Shown here in pieces: positions 12,901 to 26,846 of a stretch of 64,000 bases of DNA. Under the pieces are notes generated by a model, which did not search any database, was not told the DNA's origin, and saw nothing but the letters and a program-made list of their open reading frames with translations. Origin of the DNA: Balanoglossus misakiensis. Lineage: Eukaryota; Hemichordata. The stretch lies in contig CM082594.2 of assembly GCA_040954595.2 (NCBI GenBank), positions 5,952,001-6,016,000 on the forward strand, written 5' to 3'. Each line of letters starts with the position of its first letter. Positions within the stretch are counted from its first letter, which is position 1. A program made the translations under genes and the position numbers.

Positions 12901-15900
12901 TTTTGATATTTCGCAAAGTCGAAAAATTGTCATTTTTGGATGATTTTCATGAGCTATAACCCATGGTTTTTTCAAAAAAATGAAGAAATTTTGATATTTC
13001 GCAAAGTCGAAAAATTGTCATTTTTGGATGATTTTCATGAGCTATAACCCATGGTTTTTTCAAAAAAATGAAGAAATTTTGATATTTCGCAAAGTCGAAA
13101 AATTGTCATTTTTGGATGATTTTCATGAGCTATAACCCATGGTTTTTTCAAAAAATGAAGAAATTTTGATATTTCGCAAAGTCGAAAAATTGTCATTTTG
13201 GATGATTTTCATGAGCTATAACCCATGGTTTTTTCAAAAAAATGAAGAAATTTTGATATTTCGCAAAGTCGAAAAATTGTCATTTTTGGATGATTTTCAT
13301 GAGCTATAACCCATGGTTTTTTCAAAAAAATGAAGAAATTTTGATATTTCGCAAAGTCGAAAAATTGTCATTTTGGATGATTTTCATGAGCTATAACCCA
13401 TGGTTTTTTCAAAAAAATGAAGAAATTTTGATATTTCGCAAAGTCGAAAAATTGTCATTTTTGGATGATTTTCATGAGCTATAACCCATGGTTTTTTCAA
13501 AAAAATGAAGAAATTTTGATATTTCGCAAAGTCGAAAAATTGTCATTTTTGGATGATTTTCATGAGCTATAACCCATGTTTTTTCAAAAAAATGAAGAAA
13601 TTTTGATATTTCGCAAAGTCGAAAAATTGTCATTTTTGGATGATTTTCATGAGCTATAACCCATGGTTTTTTCAAAAAAATGAAGAAATTTTGATATTTC
13701 GCAAAGTCGAAAAATTGTCATTTTTGGATGATTTTCATGAGCTATAACCCATGGTTTTTTCAAAAAAATGAAGAAATTTTGATATTTCGCAAAGTCGAAA
13801 ATTGTCATTTTTGGATGATTTTCATGAGCTATAACCCATGGTTTTTTCAAAAAAATGAAGAAATTTTGATATTTCGCAAAGTCGAAAAATTGTCATTTTT
13901 GGATGATTTTCATGAGCTATAACCCATGGTTTTTTCAAAAAAATGAAGAAATTTTGATATTTCGCAAAGTCGAAAAATTGTCATTTTTGGATGATTTTCA
14001 TGAGCTATAACCCATGGTTTTTTCAAAAAAATGAAGAAATTTTGATATTTCGCAAAGTCGAAAAATTGTCATTTTTGGATGATTTTCATGAGCTATAACC
14101 CATGGTTTTTTCAAAAAAATGAAGAAATTTTGATATTTCGCAAAGTCGAAAAATTGTCATTTTTGGATGATTTTCATGAGCTATAACCCATGGTTTTTTC
14201 AAAAAAATGAAGAAATTTTGATATTTCGCAAAGTCGAAAAATTGTCATTTTTGGATGATTTTCATGAGCTATAACCCATGGTTTTTCAAAAAAATGAAGA
14301 AATTTTGATATTTCGCAAAGTCGAAAAATTGTCATTTTTGGATGATTTTTCATGAGCTATAACCCATGGTTTTTTCAAAAAAATGAAGAAATTTTGATAT
14401 TTCGCAAAGTCGAAAAATTGTCATTTTTGGATGATTTTCATGAGCTATAACCATGGTTTTTTCAAAAAAATGAAGAAATTTTGATATTTCGCAAAGTCGA
14501 AAAAATTGTCATTTTTGGATGATTTCATGAGCTATAACCCATGGTTTTTTCAAAAAAATGAAGAAATTTTGATATTTCGCAAAGTCGAAAAATTGTCATT
14601 TTTGGATGATTTTCATGAGCTATAACCCATGTTTTTTCAAAAAAATGAAGAAATTTTGATATTTCGCAAAGTCGAAAAATTGTCATTTTTGGATGATTTT
14701 CATGAGCTATAACCCATGGTTTTTTCAAAAAAATGAAGAAATTTTGATATTTCGCAAAGTCGAAAAATTGTCATTTTTGGATGATTTTCATGAGCTATAA
14801 CCCATGGTTTTTTTCAAAAAAATGAAGAAATTTTGATATTTCGCAAAGTCGAAAAATTGTCATTTTTGGATGATTTTCATGAGCTATAACCCATGGTTTT
14901 TTCCAAAAAAATGAAGAAATTTTGATATTTCGCAAAGTCGAAAAATTGTCATTTTTGGATGATTTTCATGAGCTATAACCCATGGTTTTTTCAAAAAAAT
15001 GAAGAAATTTTGATATTTCGCAAAGTCGAAAAATTGTCATTTTTGGATGATTTTCATGAGCTATAACCCATGGTTTTTTCAAAAAAATGAAGAAATTTTG
15101 ATATTTCGCAAAGTCGAAAAATTGTCATTTTGGATGATTTTCATGAGCTATAACCCATGGTTTTTTCAAAAAAATGAAGAAATTTTGATATTTCGCAAAG
15201 TCGAAAAATTGTCATTTTTGGATGATTTTCATGAGCTATAACCCATGGTTTTTTCAAAAAAATGAAGAAATTTTGATATTTCGCAAAGTCGAAAAATTGT
15301 CATTTTTGGATGATTTTCATGAGCTATAACCCATGGTTTTTTCAAAAAAATGAAGAAATTTTGATATTTCGCAAAGTCGAAAAATTGTCATTTTTGGATG
15401 ATTTTCATGAGCTATAACCCATGGTTTTTTCAAAAAAATGAAGAAATTTTGATATTTCGCAAAGTCGAAAAATTGTCATTTTTGGATGATTTTCATGAGC
15501 TATAACCCATGGTTTTTTCAAAAAAATGAAGAAATTTTGATATTTCGCAAAGTCGAAAAATTGTCATTTTTGGATGATTTTCATGAGCTATAACCCATGG
15601 TTTTTTCAAAAAAATGAAGAAATTTTGATATTTCGCAAAGTCGAAAAATTGTCATTTTTGGATGATTTTCATGAGCTATAACCCATGGTTTTTTCAAAAA
15701 AATGAAGAAATTTTGATATTTCGCAAAGTCGAAAAATTGTCATTTTTGGATGATTTTCATGAGCTATAACCCATGGTTTTTTCAAAAAAATGAAGAAATT
15801 TTGATATTTCGCAAAGTCGAAAAATTGTCATTTTTGGATGATTTTCATGAGCTATAACCCATGGTTTTTTCAAAAAAATGAAGAAATTTTGATATTTCGC

Positions 15901-18900
15901 AAAGTCGAAAAATTGTCATTTTTGGATGATTTTCATGAGCTATAACCCATGGTTTTTTCAAAAAAATGAAGAAATTTTGATATTTCGCAAAGTCGAAAAA
16001 TTGTCATTTTTGGATGATTTTCATGAGCTATAACCCATGGGTTTTTCAAAAAAATGAAGAAATTTTGATATTTCGCAAAGTCGAAAAATTGTCATTTTTG
16101 GATGATTTTCATGAGCTATAACCCATGTTTTTTTCAAAAAAATGAAGAAATTTTGATATTTCGCAAAGTCGAAAAATTGTCATTTTTGGATGATTTTCAT
16201 GAGCTATAACCCATGGTTTTTTCAAAAAAATGAAGAAATTTTGATATTTCGCAAAGTCGAAAAATTGTCATTTTTGGATGATTTTCATGAGCTATAACCC
16301 ATGGTTTTTTCAAAAAAATGAAGAAATTTTGATATTTCGCAAAGTCGAAAAATTGTCATTTTTGGATGATTTTCATGAGCTATAACCCATGGTTTTTTCA
16401 AAAAAATGAAGAAATTTTGATATTTCGCAAAGTCGAAAAATTGTCATTTTTGGATGATTTTCATGAGCTATAACCCATGGTTTTTTCAAAAAAATGAAGA
16501 AATTTTGATATTTCGCAAAGTCGAAAAATTGTCATTTTTGGATGATTTTCATGAGCTATAACCCATGGTTTTTTCAAAAAAATGAAGAAATTTTGATATT
16601 TCGCAAAGTCGAAAAATTGTCATTTTTGGATGATTTTCATGAGCTATAACCCATGTTTTTTTCAAAAAAATGAAGAAATTTTGATATTTCGCAAAGTCGA
16701 AAAATTGTCATTTTTGGATGATTTTCATGAGCTATAACCCATGGTTTTTTCAAAAAAATGAAGAAATTTTGATATTTCGCAAAGTCGAAAAATTGTCAAT
16801 TTTGGATGATTTTCATGAGCTATAACCCATGGTTTTTTCAAAAAAATGAAGAAATTTTGATATTTCGCAAAGTCGAAAAATTGTCATTTTTGGATGATTT
16901 TCATGAGCTATAACCCATGGTTTTTTCAAAAAAATGAAGAAATTTTGATATTTCGCAAAGTCGAAAAATTGTCATTTTTGGATGATTTTCATGAGCTATA
17001 ACCCATGGTTTTTTCAAAAAAATGAAGAAATTTTGATATTTCGCAAAGTCGAAAAATTGTCATTTTTGGATGATTTTCATGAGCTATAACCCATGGTTTT
17101 TTCAAAAAAATGAAGAAATTTTGATATTTCGCAAAGTCGAAAAATTGTCATTTTTGGATGATTTTCATGAGCTATAACCCATGGTTTTTTCAAAAAAATG
17201 AAGAAATTTTGATATTTCGCAAAGTCGAAAAATTGTCATTTTTGGATGATTTTCATGAGCTATAACCATGGTTTTTTCAAAAAAATGAAGAAATTTTGAT
17301 ATTTCGCAAAGTCGAAAAATTGTCATTTTTGGATGATTTTCATGAGCTATAACCCATGGTTTTTTCAAAAAAATGAAGAAATTTTAGATATTTCGGGAAA
17401 GTCGAAAAATTGTCATTTTTGGATGATTTTCATGAGCTATAACCCATGGTTTTTTCAAAAAAATGAAGAAATTTTGATATTTCGCAAAGTCGAAAAATTG
17501 TCATTTTTGGATGATTTTCATGAGCTATAACCCATGGTTTTTTCAAAAAAATGAAGAAATTTTGATATTTCGCAAAGTCGAAAAATTGTCATTTTTGGAT
17601 GATTTTCATGAGCTATAACCCATGGTTTTTTCAAAAAAATGAAGAAATTTTGATATTTCGCAAAGTCGAAAAATTGTCATTTTTGGATGATTTTCATGAG
17701 CTATAACCCATGGTTTTTTCAAAAAAATGAAGAAATTTTGATATTTCGCAAAGTCGAAAAATTGTCATTTTTGGATGATTTTCATGAGCTATAACCCATG
17801 GTTTTTTCAAAAAAATGAAGAAATTTTGATATTTCGCAAAGTCGAAAAATTGTCATTTTTGGATGATTTTCATGAGCTATAACCCATGGTTTTTTCAAAA
17901 AAATGAAGAAATTTTGATATTTCGCAAAGTCGAAAAATTGTCATTTTTGGATGATTTTCATGAGCTATAACCCATGGTTTTTTCAAAAAAATGAAGAAAT
18001 TTTGATATTTCGCAAAGTCGAAAAATTGTCATTTTTGGATGATTTTCATGAGCTATAACCCATGGTTTTTTCAAAAAATGAAGAAATTTTGATATTTCGC
18101 AAAGTCGAAAAATTGTCATTTTTGGATGATTTTCATGAGCTATAACCCATGGTTTTTTCAAAAAAATGAAGAAATTTTGATATTTCGCAAAGTCGAAAAA
18201 TTGTCATTTTGGATGATTTTCATGAGCTATAACCCATGGTTTTTTCAAAAAAATGAAGAAATTTTGATATTTCGCAAAGTCGAAAAATTGTCAATTTTGG
18301 ATGATTTTCATGAGCTATAACCCATGGTTTTTCAAAAAAATGAAGAAATTTTGATATTTCGCAAAGTCGAAAAATTGTCATTTTTGGATGATTTTCATGA
18401 GCTATAACCCATGGTTTTTTCAAAAAAATGAAGAAATTTTGATATTTCGCAAAGTCGAAAAATTGTCATTTTTGGATGATTTTCATGAGCTATAACCCAT
18501 GGTTTTTTCAAAAAAATGAAGAAATTTTGATATTTCGCAAAGTCGAAAAATTGTCATTTTTGGATGATTTTCATGAGCTATAACCCATGGTTTTTTCAAA
18601 AAAATGAAGAAATTTTGATATTTCGCAAAGTCGAAAAATTGTCATTTTTGGATGATTTTCATGAGCTATAACCCATGGTTTTTTCAAAAAAATGAAGAAA
18701 TTTCGATATTTCGCAAAGTCGAAAAATTGTCATTTTTGGATGATTTTCATGAGCTATAACCCATGGTTTTTTCAAAAAAATGAAGAAATTTCGATATTTC
18801 GCAAAGTCGAAAAATTGTCATTTTTGGATGATTTTCATGAGCTATAACCCATGGTTTTTTCAAAAAAATGAAGAAATTTCGATATTTCGCAAAGTCGAAA

Positions 18901-21900
18901 AATTGTCATTTTTGGATGATTTTCATGAGCTATAACCCATGGTTTTTTCAAAAAAATGAAGAAATTTTGATATTTCGCAAAGTCGAAAAATTGTCATTTT
19001 TGGATGATTTTCATGAGCTATAACCCATGGTTTTTTCAAAAAAATGAAGAAATTTTGATATTTCGCAAAGTCGAAAAATTGTCATTTTTGGATGATTTTC
19101 ATGAGCTATAACCCATGGTTTTTTCAAAAAAATGAAGAAATTTTGATATTTCGCAAAGTCGAAAAATTGTCATTTTTGGATGATTTTCATGAGCTATAAC
19201 CCATGGTTTTTTCAAAAAAATGAAGAAATTTTGATATTTCGCAAAGTCGAAAAATTGTCATTTTTGGATGATTTTCATGAGCTATAACCCATGGTTTTTT
19301 CAAAAAAATGAAGAAATTTTGATATTTCGCAAAGTCGAAAAATTGTCAATTTTGGATGATTTTCATGAGCTATAACCAATGGTTTTTTCAAAAAAATGAA
19401 GAAATTTTGATATTTCGCAAAGTCGAAAAATTGTCATTTTTGGATGATTTTCATGAGCTATAACCCATGGTTTTTTCAAAAAAATGAAGAAATTTTGATA
19501 TTTCGCAAAGTCGAAAAATTGTCATTTTTGGATGATTTTCATGAGCTATAACCCATGGTTTTTTCAAAAAAATGAAGAAATTTTGATATTACGCAAAGTC
19601 GAAAAATTGTCATTTTTGGATGATTTTCATGAGCTATAACCCATGGTTTTTTCAAAAAAATGAAGAAATTTTGATATTTCGCAAAGTCGAAAAATTGTCA
19701 ATTTTGGATGATTTTCATGAGCTATAACCCATGGTTTTTTCAAAAAAATGAAGAAATTTTGATATTTCGCAAAGTCGAAAAATTGTCATTTTTGGATGAT
19801 TTTCATGAGCTATAACCCATGGTTTTTTCAAAAAAATGAAGAAATTTTGATATTTCGCAAAGTCGAAAAATTGTCATTTTTGGATGATTTTCATGAGCTA
19901 TAACCCATGGTTTTTTCAAAAAAATGAAGAAATTTTGATATTTCGCAAAGTCGAAAAATTGTCATTTTTGGATGATTTTCATGAGCTATAACCCATGGTT
20001 TTTTCAAAAAAATGAAGAAATTTTGATATTTCGCAAAGTCGAAAAATTGTCATTTTTGGATGATTTTCATGAGCTATAACCCATGGTTTTTTCAAAAAAA
20101 TGAAGAAATTTTGATATTTCGCAAAGTCGAAAAATTGTCAATTTTGGATGATTTTCATGAGCTATAACCCATGGTTTTTTCAAAAAAATGAAGAAATTTT
20201 GATATTTCGCAAAGTCGAAAAATTGTCATTTTTGGATGATTTTCATGAGCTATAACCCATGGTTTTTTCAAAAAAATGAAGAAATTTTGATATTTCGCAA
20301 AGTCGAAAAATTGTCATTTTTGGATGATTTTCATGAGCTATAACCCATGGTTTTTTCAAAAAAATGAAGAAATTTTGATATTTCGCAAAGTCGAAAAATT
20401 GTCATTTTTGGATGATTTTCATGAGCTATAACCCATGGTTTTTTCAAAAAAATGAAGAAATTTTGATATTTCGCAAAGTCGAAAAATTGTCATTTTTGGA
20501 TGATTTTCATGAGCTATAACCCATGGTTTTTTCAAAAAAATGAAGAAATTTTGATATTTCGCAAAGTCGAAAAATTGTCATTTTTGGATGATTTTCATGA
20601 GCTATAACCCATGGTTTTTTCAAAAAAATGAAGAAATTTTGATATTTCGCAAAGTCGAAAAATTGTCATTTTTGGATGATTTTCATGAGCTATAACCCAT
20701 GGTTTTTCAAAAAAATGAAGAAATTTTGATATTTCGCAAAGTCGAAAAATTGTCATTTTTGGATGATTTTCATGAGCTATAACCCATGGTTTTTTCAAAA
20801 AAATGAAGAAATATTGATATTTCGCAAAGTCGAAAAATTGTCATTTTTGGATGATTTTCATGAGCTATAACCCATGGTTTTTTCAAAAAAATGAAGAAAT
20901 TTTGATATTTCGCAAAGTCGAAAAATTGTCATTTTTGGATGATTTTCATGAGCTATAACCCATGGTTTTTTCAAAAAAATGAAGAAATTTTGATATTTCG
21001 CAAAGTCGAAAAATTGTCATTTTTGGATGATTTTCATGAGCTATAACCCATGGTTTTTTCAAAAAAATGATCAAATTTTGATATTTCGCAAAGTCGAAAA
21101 ATTGTCATTTTTGGATGATTTTCATGAGCTATAACCCATGGTTTTTTCAAAAAAATGAAGAAATTTTGATATTTCGCAAAGTCGAAAAATTGTCATTTTT
21201 GGATGATTTTCATGAGCTATAACCCATGGTTTTTTCAAAAAAATGAAGAAATTTTGATATTTCGCAAAGTCGAAAAATTGTCATTTTTGGATGATTTTCA
21301 TGAGCTATAACCCATGGTTTTTTCAAAAAAATGAAGAAATTTCGATATTTCGCAAAGTCGAAAAATTGTCATTTTTGGATGATTTTCATGAGCTATAACC
21401 CATGGTTTTTTCAAAAAAATGAAGAAATTTTGATATTTCGCAAAGTCGAAAAATTGTCATTTTTGGATGATTTTCATGAGCTATAACCCATGGTTTTTTC
21501 AAAAAAATGAAGAAATTTTGATATTTCGCAAAGTCGAAAAATTGTCATTTTTGGATGATTTTCATGAGCTATAACCCATGGTTTTTTCAAAAAAATGAAG
21601 AAATTTTGATATTTCGCAAAGTCGAAAAATTGTCATTTTTGGATGATTTTCATGAGCTATAACCCATGGTTTTTTCAAAAAAATGAAGAAATTTTGATAT
21701 ATCGCAAAGTCGAAAAATTGTCATTTTTGGATGATTTTCATGAGCTATAACCCATGGTTTTTTCAAAAAAATGAAGAAATTTTGATATTTCGCAAAGTCG
21801 AAAAATTGTCATTTTTGGATGATTTTCATGAGCTATAACCCATGGTTTTTTCAAAAAAATGAAGAAATTTTGATATTTCGCAAAGTCGAAAAATTGTCAT

Positions 21901-22668
21901 TTTTGGATGATTTTCATGAGCTATAACCCATGGTTTTTTCAAAAAAATGAAGAAATTTTGATATTTCGCAAAGTCGAAAAATTGTCATTTTTGGATGATT
22001 TTCATGAGCTATAACCCATGGTTTTTTCAAAAAAATGAAGAAATTTTGATATTTCGCAAAGTCGAAAAATTGTCATTTTTGGATGATTTTCATGAGCTAT
22101 AACCCATGGTTTTTTCAAAAAATGAAGAAATTTTGATATTTCGCAAAGTCGAAAAATTGTCAATTTTGGATGATTTTCATGAGCTATAACCCATGGTTTT
22201 TTCAAAAAAATGAAGAAATTTTGATATTTCGCAAAGTCGAAAAATTGTCATTTTTGGATGATTTTCATGAGCTATAACCCATGGTTTTTTCAAAAAAATG
22301 AAGAAATTTTGATATTTCGCAAAGTCGAAAAATTGTCATTTTTGGATGATTTTCATGAGCTATAACCCATGGTTTTTTCAAAAAAATGAAGAAATATTGA
22401 TATTTCGCAAAGTCGAAAAATTGTCATTTTTGGATGATTTTCATGAGCTATAACCCATGGTTTTTTCAAAAAATGAAGAAATATTGATATTTCGCAAAGT
22501 CGAAAAATTGTCATTTTTGGATGATTTTCATGAGCTATAACCCATGGTTTTTTCAAAAAAATGAAGAAATTTTGATATTTCGCAAAGTCGAAAAATTGTC
22601 ATTTTTGGATGATTTTCATGAGCTATAACCCATGTTTTTTTCAAAAAAATGAAAAAATTTTGATATTT

Positions 22669-22932
22669 AGCTCATGAATACCATCCAAAAATGACAATTT
22701 TTCGACTTTGGGAATTTTCGAAATTTGGCCGATTTTGACAAAAAATCATGGGTTATAGCTCATGAAAACCATCCAAAAATGGCAATTTTTCGACTTTGGG
22801 AATTTTCGAAATTTGGCCATTTTTGACAAAAAATCATGAGTTATAGCTCATGAAAATCATCCAAAAATGACAATTTTTCGACTTTGGGAATTTTCGAAAT
22901 TTGGCCGATTTTGACAAAAAATCATGGGTTAT
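22669..22932 (-). repeat. Right-edge ancestral-type monomers in inverted orientation
   Basis: Three 88-bp monomers (22,669-22,756, 22,757-22,844 and 22,845-22,932) followed by a few more matching bases. Read on the minus strand they are the same divergent type as the left edge, with TTTTTTGTCAAAATCGGCC and CGAAAATTCCCAAAG. The main array is cut about halfway through a monomer and flips to these copies at the sequence TTTAGCTCATGAA. The array therefore has edges of the same monomer type facing in opposite directions. Confidence 0.93.
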
Positions 22933-23438
22933 AGCTCCATGATTGTTTGTCTCTAGGGTCTATGATTTCATACTCATTTTAATATAGTACAGAAATGAAA
23001 AGTTTTTTTTTATTTGAAAGTGGAGTAAATCCTGAAAAAATTATTGTTCTTATTGAAAGTAGATGCTCATCTTCACTCATTCAAATCATCACAACAAAGA
23101 TAGTATTTTATTTCATTTTATTTATTTCATTTTCTACAAAATCATGACAAAACCAAAGTATTGAAATTCAACATGTATTCACTTGTAGTAGTTTTTTATC
23201 TTTCCATAGGATACCCATGAAGCTGTCATCAAATTCTGGATAATCTGAAAAGACAAATTAGAAAGTAAGTTAAGTATGAGAAAGTGTAAGTCTAGAGTAA
23301 ACCGTTTTTTCAGCATTTACTCCAAACTTGCATGTTCAAATACTTACTTTAAATGCAAGTAATAGAGTCAATCCTATTACTTTCAATGAGAATTTTTTTT
23401 TACAAAAAATTTGCATATGAAAAGAAATAAAAAAAAAA

Positions 23439-23546
23439 GCATATGAAAAGATCTCGCATAGATTAGGATTATTCTAATCTATGCAAGATCTTTTCATGTG
23501 CAATTTTTTTTTACATATGAAAAGATCTCGCATAGATTAGGATTAT
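23439..23546. repeat. 28-bp-arm hairpin with an extra direct copy
   Basis: Arm 1 (23,439-23,466) and arm 2 (23,474-23,501) are inverted copies with two mismatches in 28 positions and a 7-base loop. A third copy, in the orientation of arm 1, follows at about 23,514-23,546. The shared core contains GAAAAGATCTCGCATAG. It could be a remnant of a small inverted-repeat element or a local template-switch event. Confidence 0.85.
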
Positions 23547-24965
23547 CCTTCCACACACATTATACACTCACACACTATGAATTAGACTGAAAAGTGGTAT
23601 TAGAAGCAACTACAATCTAAAGTTAGACTACTACTATTATTCATCAACATTTCAAAGAAATAATTAACTATTTTTTCTATTTAGTATTTAATCATTTTAT
23701 TAATTTAATTCCCTAACTAGATGAAGATAACTGAGAGGTTGCCAAGGACTCAAGTATTCACGTCATTCAAATGCCAGGATGCAGTTTTGTCATCTAACAA
23801 GCCTATTATAGTAATCAGTTTTGAATAATAACAATTATTAGTCATTTTATTAATTTCTGAAGGTGGTTAAGAAATGACTTATTCATTAAATTTACATCTT
23901 GCTACGGTAATCTTTATTTTTCATATGATCAACCTTAAATCCTTGTAAATCTTTGACATTTGCATAAAAGGGCCTGTCCTGGGCAACTGCCCAAAAGTAC
24001 ATAACAAAATATCTAATGGGTCAACATCACTGGGTTAACATGAACATGATTGTCTGCCATCAATGCGTCTGACTGACTGAATCTTATAGAGTAATTGTAA
24101 TGAGTGACGTACCTTCACTGCTCCATTGATGACCGTCCCACATGTTCAGTTGGACTTGAATTGTTGCAAGAAAGACAAAAGAAAGGTAAGTTCTATGAGG
24201 ACAAATACACGATTAAATGATAGTAATGAAATTCTCACAGGTTTATGGATTTTGAGATACATGTACATAAACAGACAAGTTTGAATGCAGGATGAATAAA
24301 TTATTTGAACAATAGGTTATACGTGCTATTTCAAAAGTCCGACACCCCTCGCGTCAAAATTCAGCGGCCCAGGACAGGCTTCCGTAACTTTATTTCATGG
24401 GAGTTTATCCCCGGGTTATATCAGCTCAAAATAAACACGAATGACAGCCGTAACTGTACTCATTCTTTTTATCGTGGTTACATTATGCCACCCCGGTAAA
24501 TCCCCACTCGGCGTCAAAACTCTGCCCCGTACAGACAATGGACCTGGCGAACTTAGCAGATACGACTCAACCTCGTAGGCGATACCATTATTTTTTAGGG
24601 GCCGATGGGTAGGGTATGAGGCTAAGTGTGAAGTGAATGGATAGGGCAATAAACGGATTGTTGTGCTGTATAGGACACCTAACGGTAACAACTACGTCTA
24701 TCACAGAGGCTATGGTTGTTTTTTTCGCCCGTCGAGCCCCCATTTCTAAAAGCGACGCCACTTCGCGTTCGTTTGTTTGTTTGTTTTTTTCGAATTGAAT
24801 ACAGTGGTTTACCGAAATTTCATGAAGACAAATGAAATTCTCCCAAGTTGCATTTACGAATTTAGAGATACGTTTTGACGTTGATACAGTGAAGCAAAGA
24901 TGTGTAGTCATTGGCAAAAAACGAATGTAGGTCCAACGTGCATTTCTCCATGCTTGGGCCAAAGA

Positions 24966-24993
24966 CCCCCCCCCCCCCCACACACACACACAC
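24966..24993. repeat. Poly-C and CA microsatellite
   Basis: A run of about 14 C followed by about seven CA units. A simple repeat with no visible function. Confidence 0.95.
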
Positions 24994-26695
24994 AAACAAC
25001 GGCTACTTTTGGAAAATTTTGCTCGACGTGGACATGGTTCTGTACACAAAATGGAAAAAAAGGCCATGACTTACCTCAACTGATGATATCTTCAGCGAAC
25101 AGTACATCCAAGGGGGGGGGGGAATGGGAAGGTAAATTTGGATTTTTCACTGGGAAATTCAGAGCAAACGTGGACATGAAAACATGAAAAACGTGGTCGT
25201 CTCAAAATGTCTGGCGTTAAAAATTATTCATAATTTCTTGTGGGTCTATTGATAAACAAATTTTACTTGGACAGACTGACCATTCACAGACGGCTGATAG
25301 GCCGTACTGCGGATAGTGATTTGCATGAATTAATTATGTACGCATCATGAGACCCAGCAGCAGACCAGCTGAGTTCATGCAGGAAACAGCCAATCAGGGA
25401 CTTGCAATCATTCAAATCAACCAATCAGAAGAAAAACAAACAAGTAATTACCGCAACTACAGAAAATATTTCACTCACTATCTCTGTTTCACTTCATTCC
25501 AGGGATGAGCTGCCGTGTTGTGCACGGTGATGACATCGCGAAAATCTCACTTGTGAACGCTAAAACTAGTAAAACGTAGCGCTCCTTGTAGCGACCGATC
25601 GATGCGATGACTGCTATCGCTATCCAGTGCCCGACTCACAGACGTGGAAGTCAAGTTTTTACCCCGTCCGACTAAAAACAAAACTTACCCCTCTAGGACT
25701 GCCAGTTGGTATCTTCCAACGTTTAGTTTCACCCGCTTCTTGTTCACCGGCTGGCCCTCTCTGTCTTGCAAAAAAATAAGTTCTTGTTATATAATCCCCT
25801 AAGAACACTAAAACGTCATTGTTCCTATCAACATAATATGTATCGTCGTTTTAAGCCAACCTGGGCCTAATATCACACTTATTTAATTAATTTCTCTTTG
25901 TAATATAAGATACGTGCCACTTGCAAAGTAACATTTTATACCAAAGTACCAATGAAAGAGACCTATACGGAGCAGTAGAATGAATTCACTGCCTCAGAAG
26001 GGTAGTGTAGCCGAAGCATGGTGCCGTATCTTGCGTGTTTACACAGATTACATGTAAGCGCATGTGGCAACCATTCTTTGGCAACAGACCCACATTTTGC
26101 CGGATGTTTTCGTGTGTTTTTTGTGGAGGACACGAGGCTTCGGTTGATCGAACTGTACTAAATACTATTAAAAGTGCATGACATGTTGGTGTTCGTAGTC
26201 ATCTGACTTAACCTCCGGGGGCTATCGAATGCACTTTTCTTTTCGTAACAAAGTGTGCACGAAAGTGGCGTCATGTGTTTTTGAATATCACATAACACAA
26301 CTTTCGTATGTCATGCGAGCGCACCATGGCACGGCATGCGTTATTATTGACTTTAAGGAATGAAACCACTAAATCCTGTAATTTATGATCTGGAGTGTCG
26401 ATACTCTTCATCGAAAAAAACAACCCCAGTTGAACACAATGAAACGGTATCACGTTTTCCCGCTATTAATTTTTTTTCCGGAAAGAAAATATCTGGCTAT
26501 ACATTTCTTTCAAAAAACGTGGTTGCATAGGGTATAACTACAATACGTGCAATTTAATGACTTTCAGGGGATAATCCGACCAGGAGATTTACCTTCGTCG
26601 ATCGGTTTCCTCCACAACACGGCGGCTTCGTTGGATTAATATCGTACTTGTGACTTTGGGCAAATCCTGAACGTGCTGATTGTTAACTCTGTCTC

Positions 26696-26712
26696 GGGGG
26701 GGGGGGGGGGGG
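26696..26712. repeat. Poly-G tract of 17
   Basis: A run of 17 G on the plus strand. Similar homopolymer tracts occur at 35,754-35,765 (12 G), 41,254-41,278 (12 T then 13 G) and 55,775-55,785 (11 C). Confidence 0.95.
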
Positions 26713-26787
26713 TAAAACAGGGTAGAGTCGAGAGTTACATGTTTGCATCTCAGGGTTCTGCCGAGCCAAAACAGAGTGGTGGTCGCG

Positions 26788-26823
26788 CTCATGAATATTA
26801 ATGAGATTATTAATATTCATGAG
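26788..26823. repeat. Perfect 15-bp inverted repeat with 6-base loop
   Basis: CTCATGAATATTAAT at 26,788-26,802 is perfectly inverted at 26,809-26,823, with the loop GAGATT. It can form a stem-loop or cruciform. It lies directly before a nuclear-receptor-like element at 26,860. Confidence 0.9.
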
Positions 26824-26846
26824 CTCGATGTAAAGTGTTATCGACC

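Larger units (their letters stand above)
970..22932. repeat. 88-bp tandem satellite array, about 245 copies, with divergent flanking monomers
   Basis: A head-to-tail array of an 88-bp monomer, about 27% GC, running in one orientation from about 1,109 to 22,668. Each monomer carries an NcoI site (CCATGG), a block around CATGAGCTATAACCCATG and A/T-rich stretches. Most copies differ from the consensus by zero to three bases. Recurrent variants are TTTCGATATT for TTTTGATATT, GTCAATTTT for GTCATTTTT, GTCGAGAAA for GTCGAAAAA, GTCAAAAAA for GTCGAAAAA, and CATGTTTTT for CATGGTTTT. One-base indels in the A and T runs are the main length change. No protein is encoded: 88 is not a multiple of three, and short open frames appear only where a one-base deletion makes an 87-bp monomer. 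It looks like a centromeric, pericentromeric or transposon-derived satellite; which of these is not shown. Confidence 0.97.

Noticed and set aside
1540-22556. Many 64-67-codon open frames with near-identical translations in the satellite
   Set aside because: They are translations of the 88-bp repeat at positions where an indel makes an in-frame monomer. They occur on both strands and carry no domain.
970-22668. Possible CRISPR array
   Set aside because: The whole 88-bp unit repeats, with no unique spacers, and the window is animal DNA.
24588-25067. 159-codon minus-strand open frame
   Set aside because: It runs through a C/CA simple repeat, has no recognisable domain or splice context, and overlaps other random frames.
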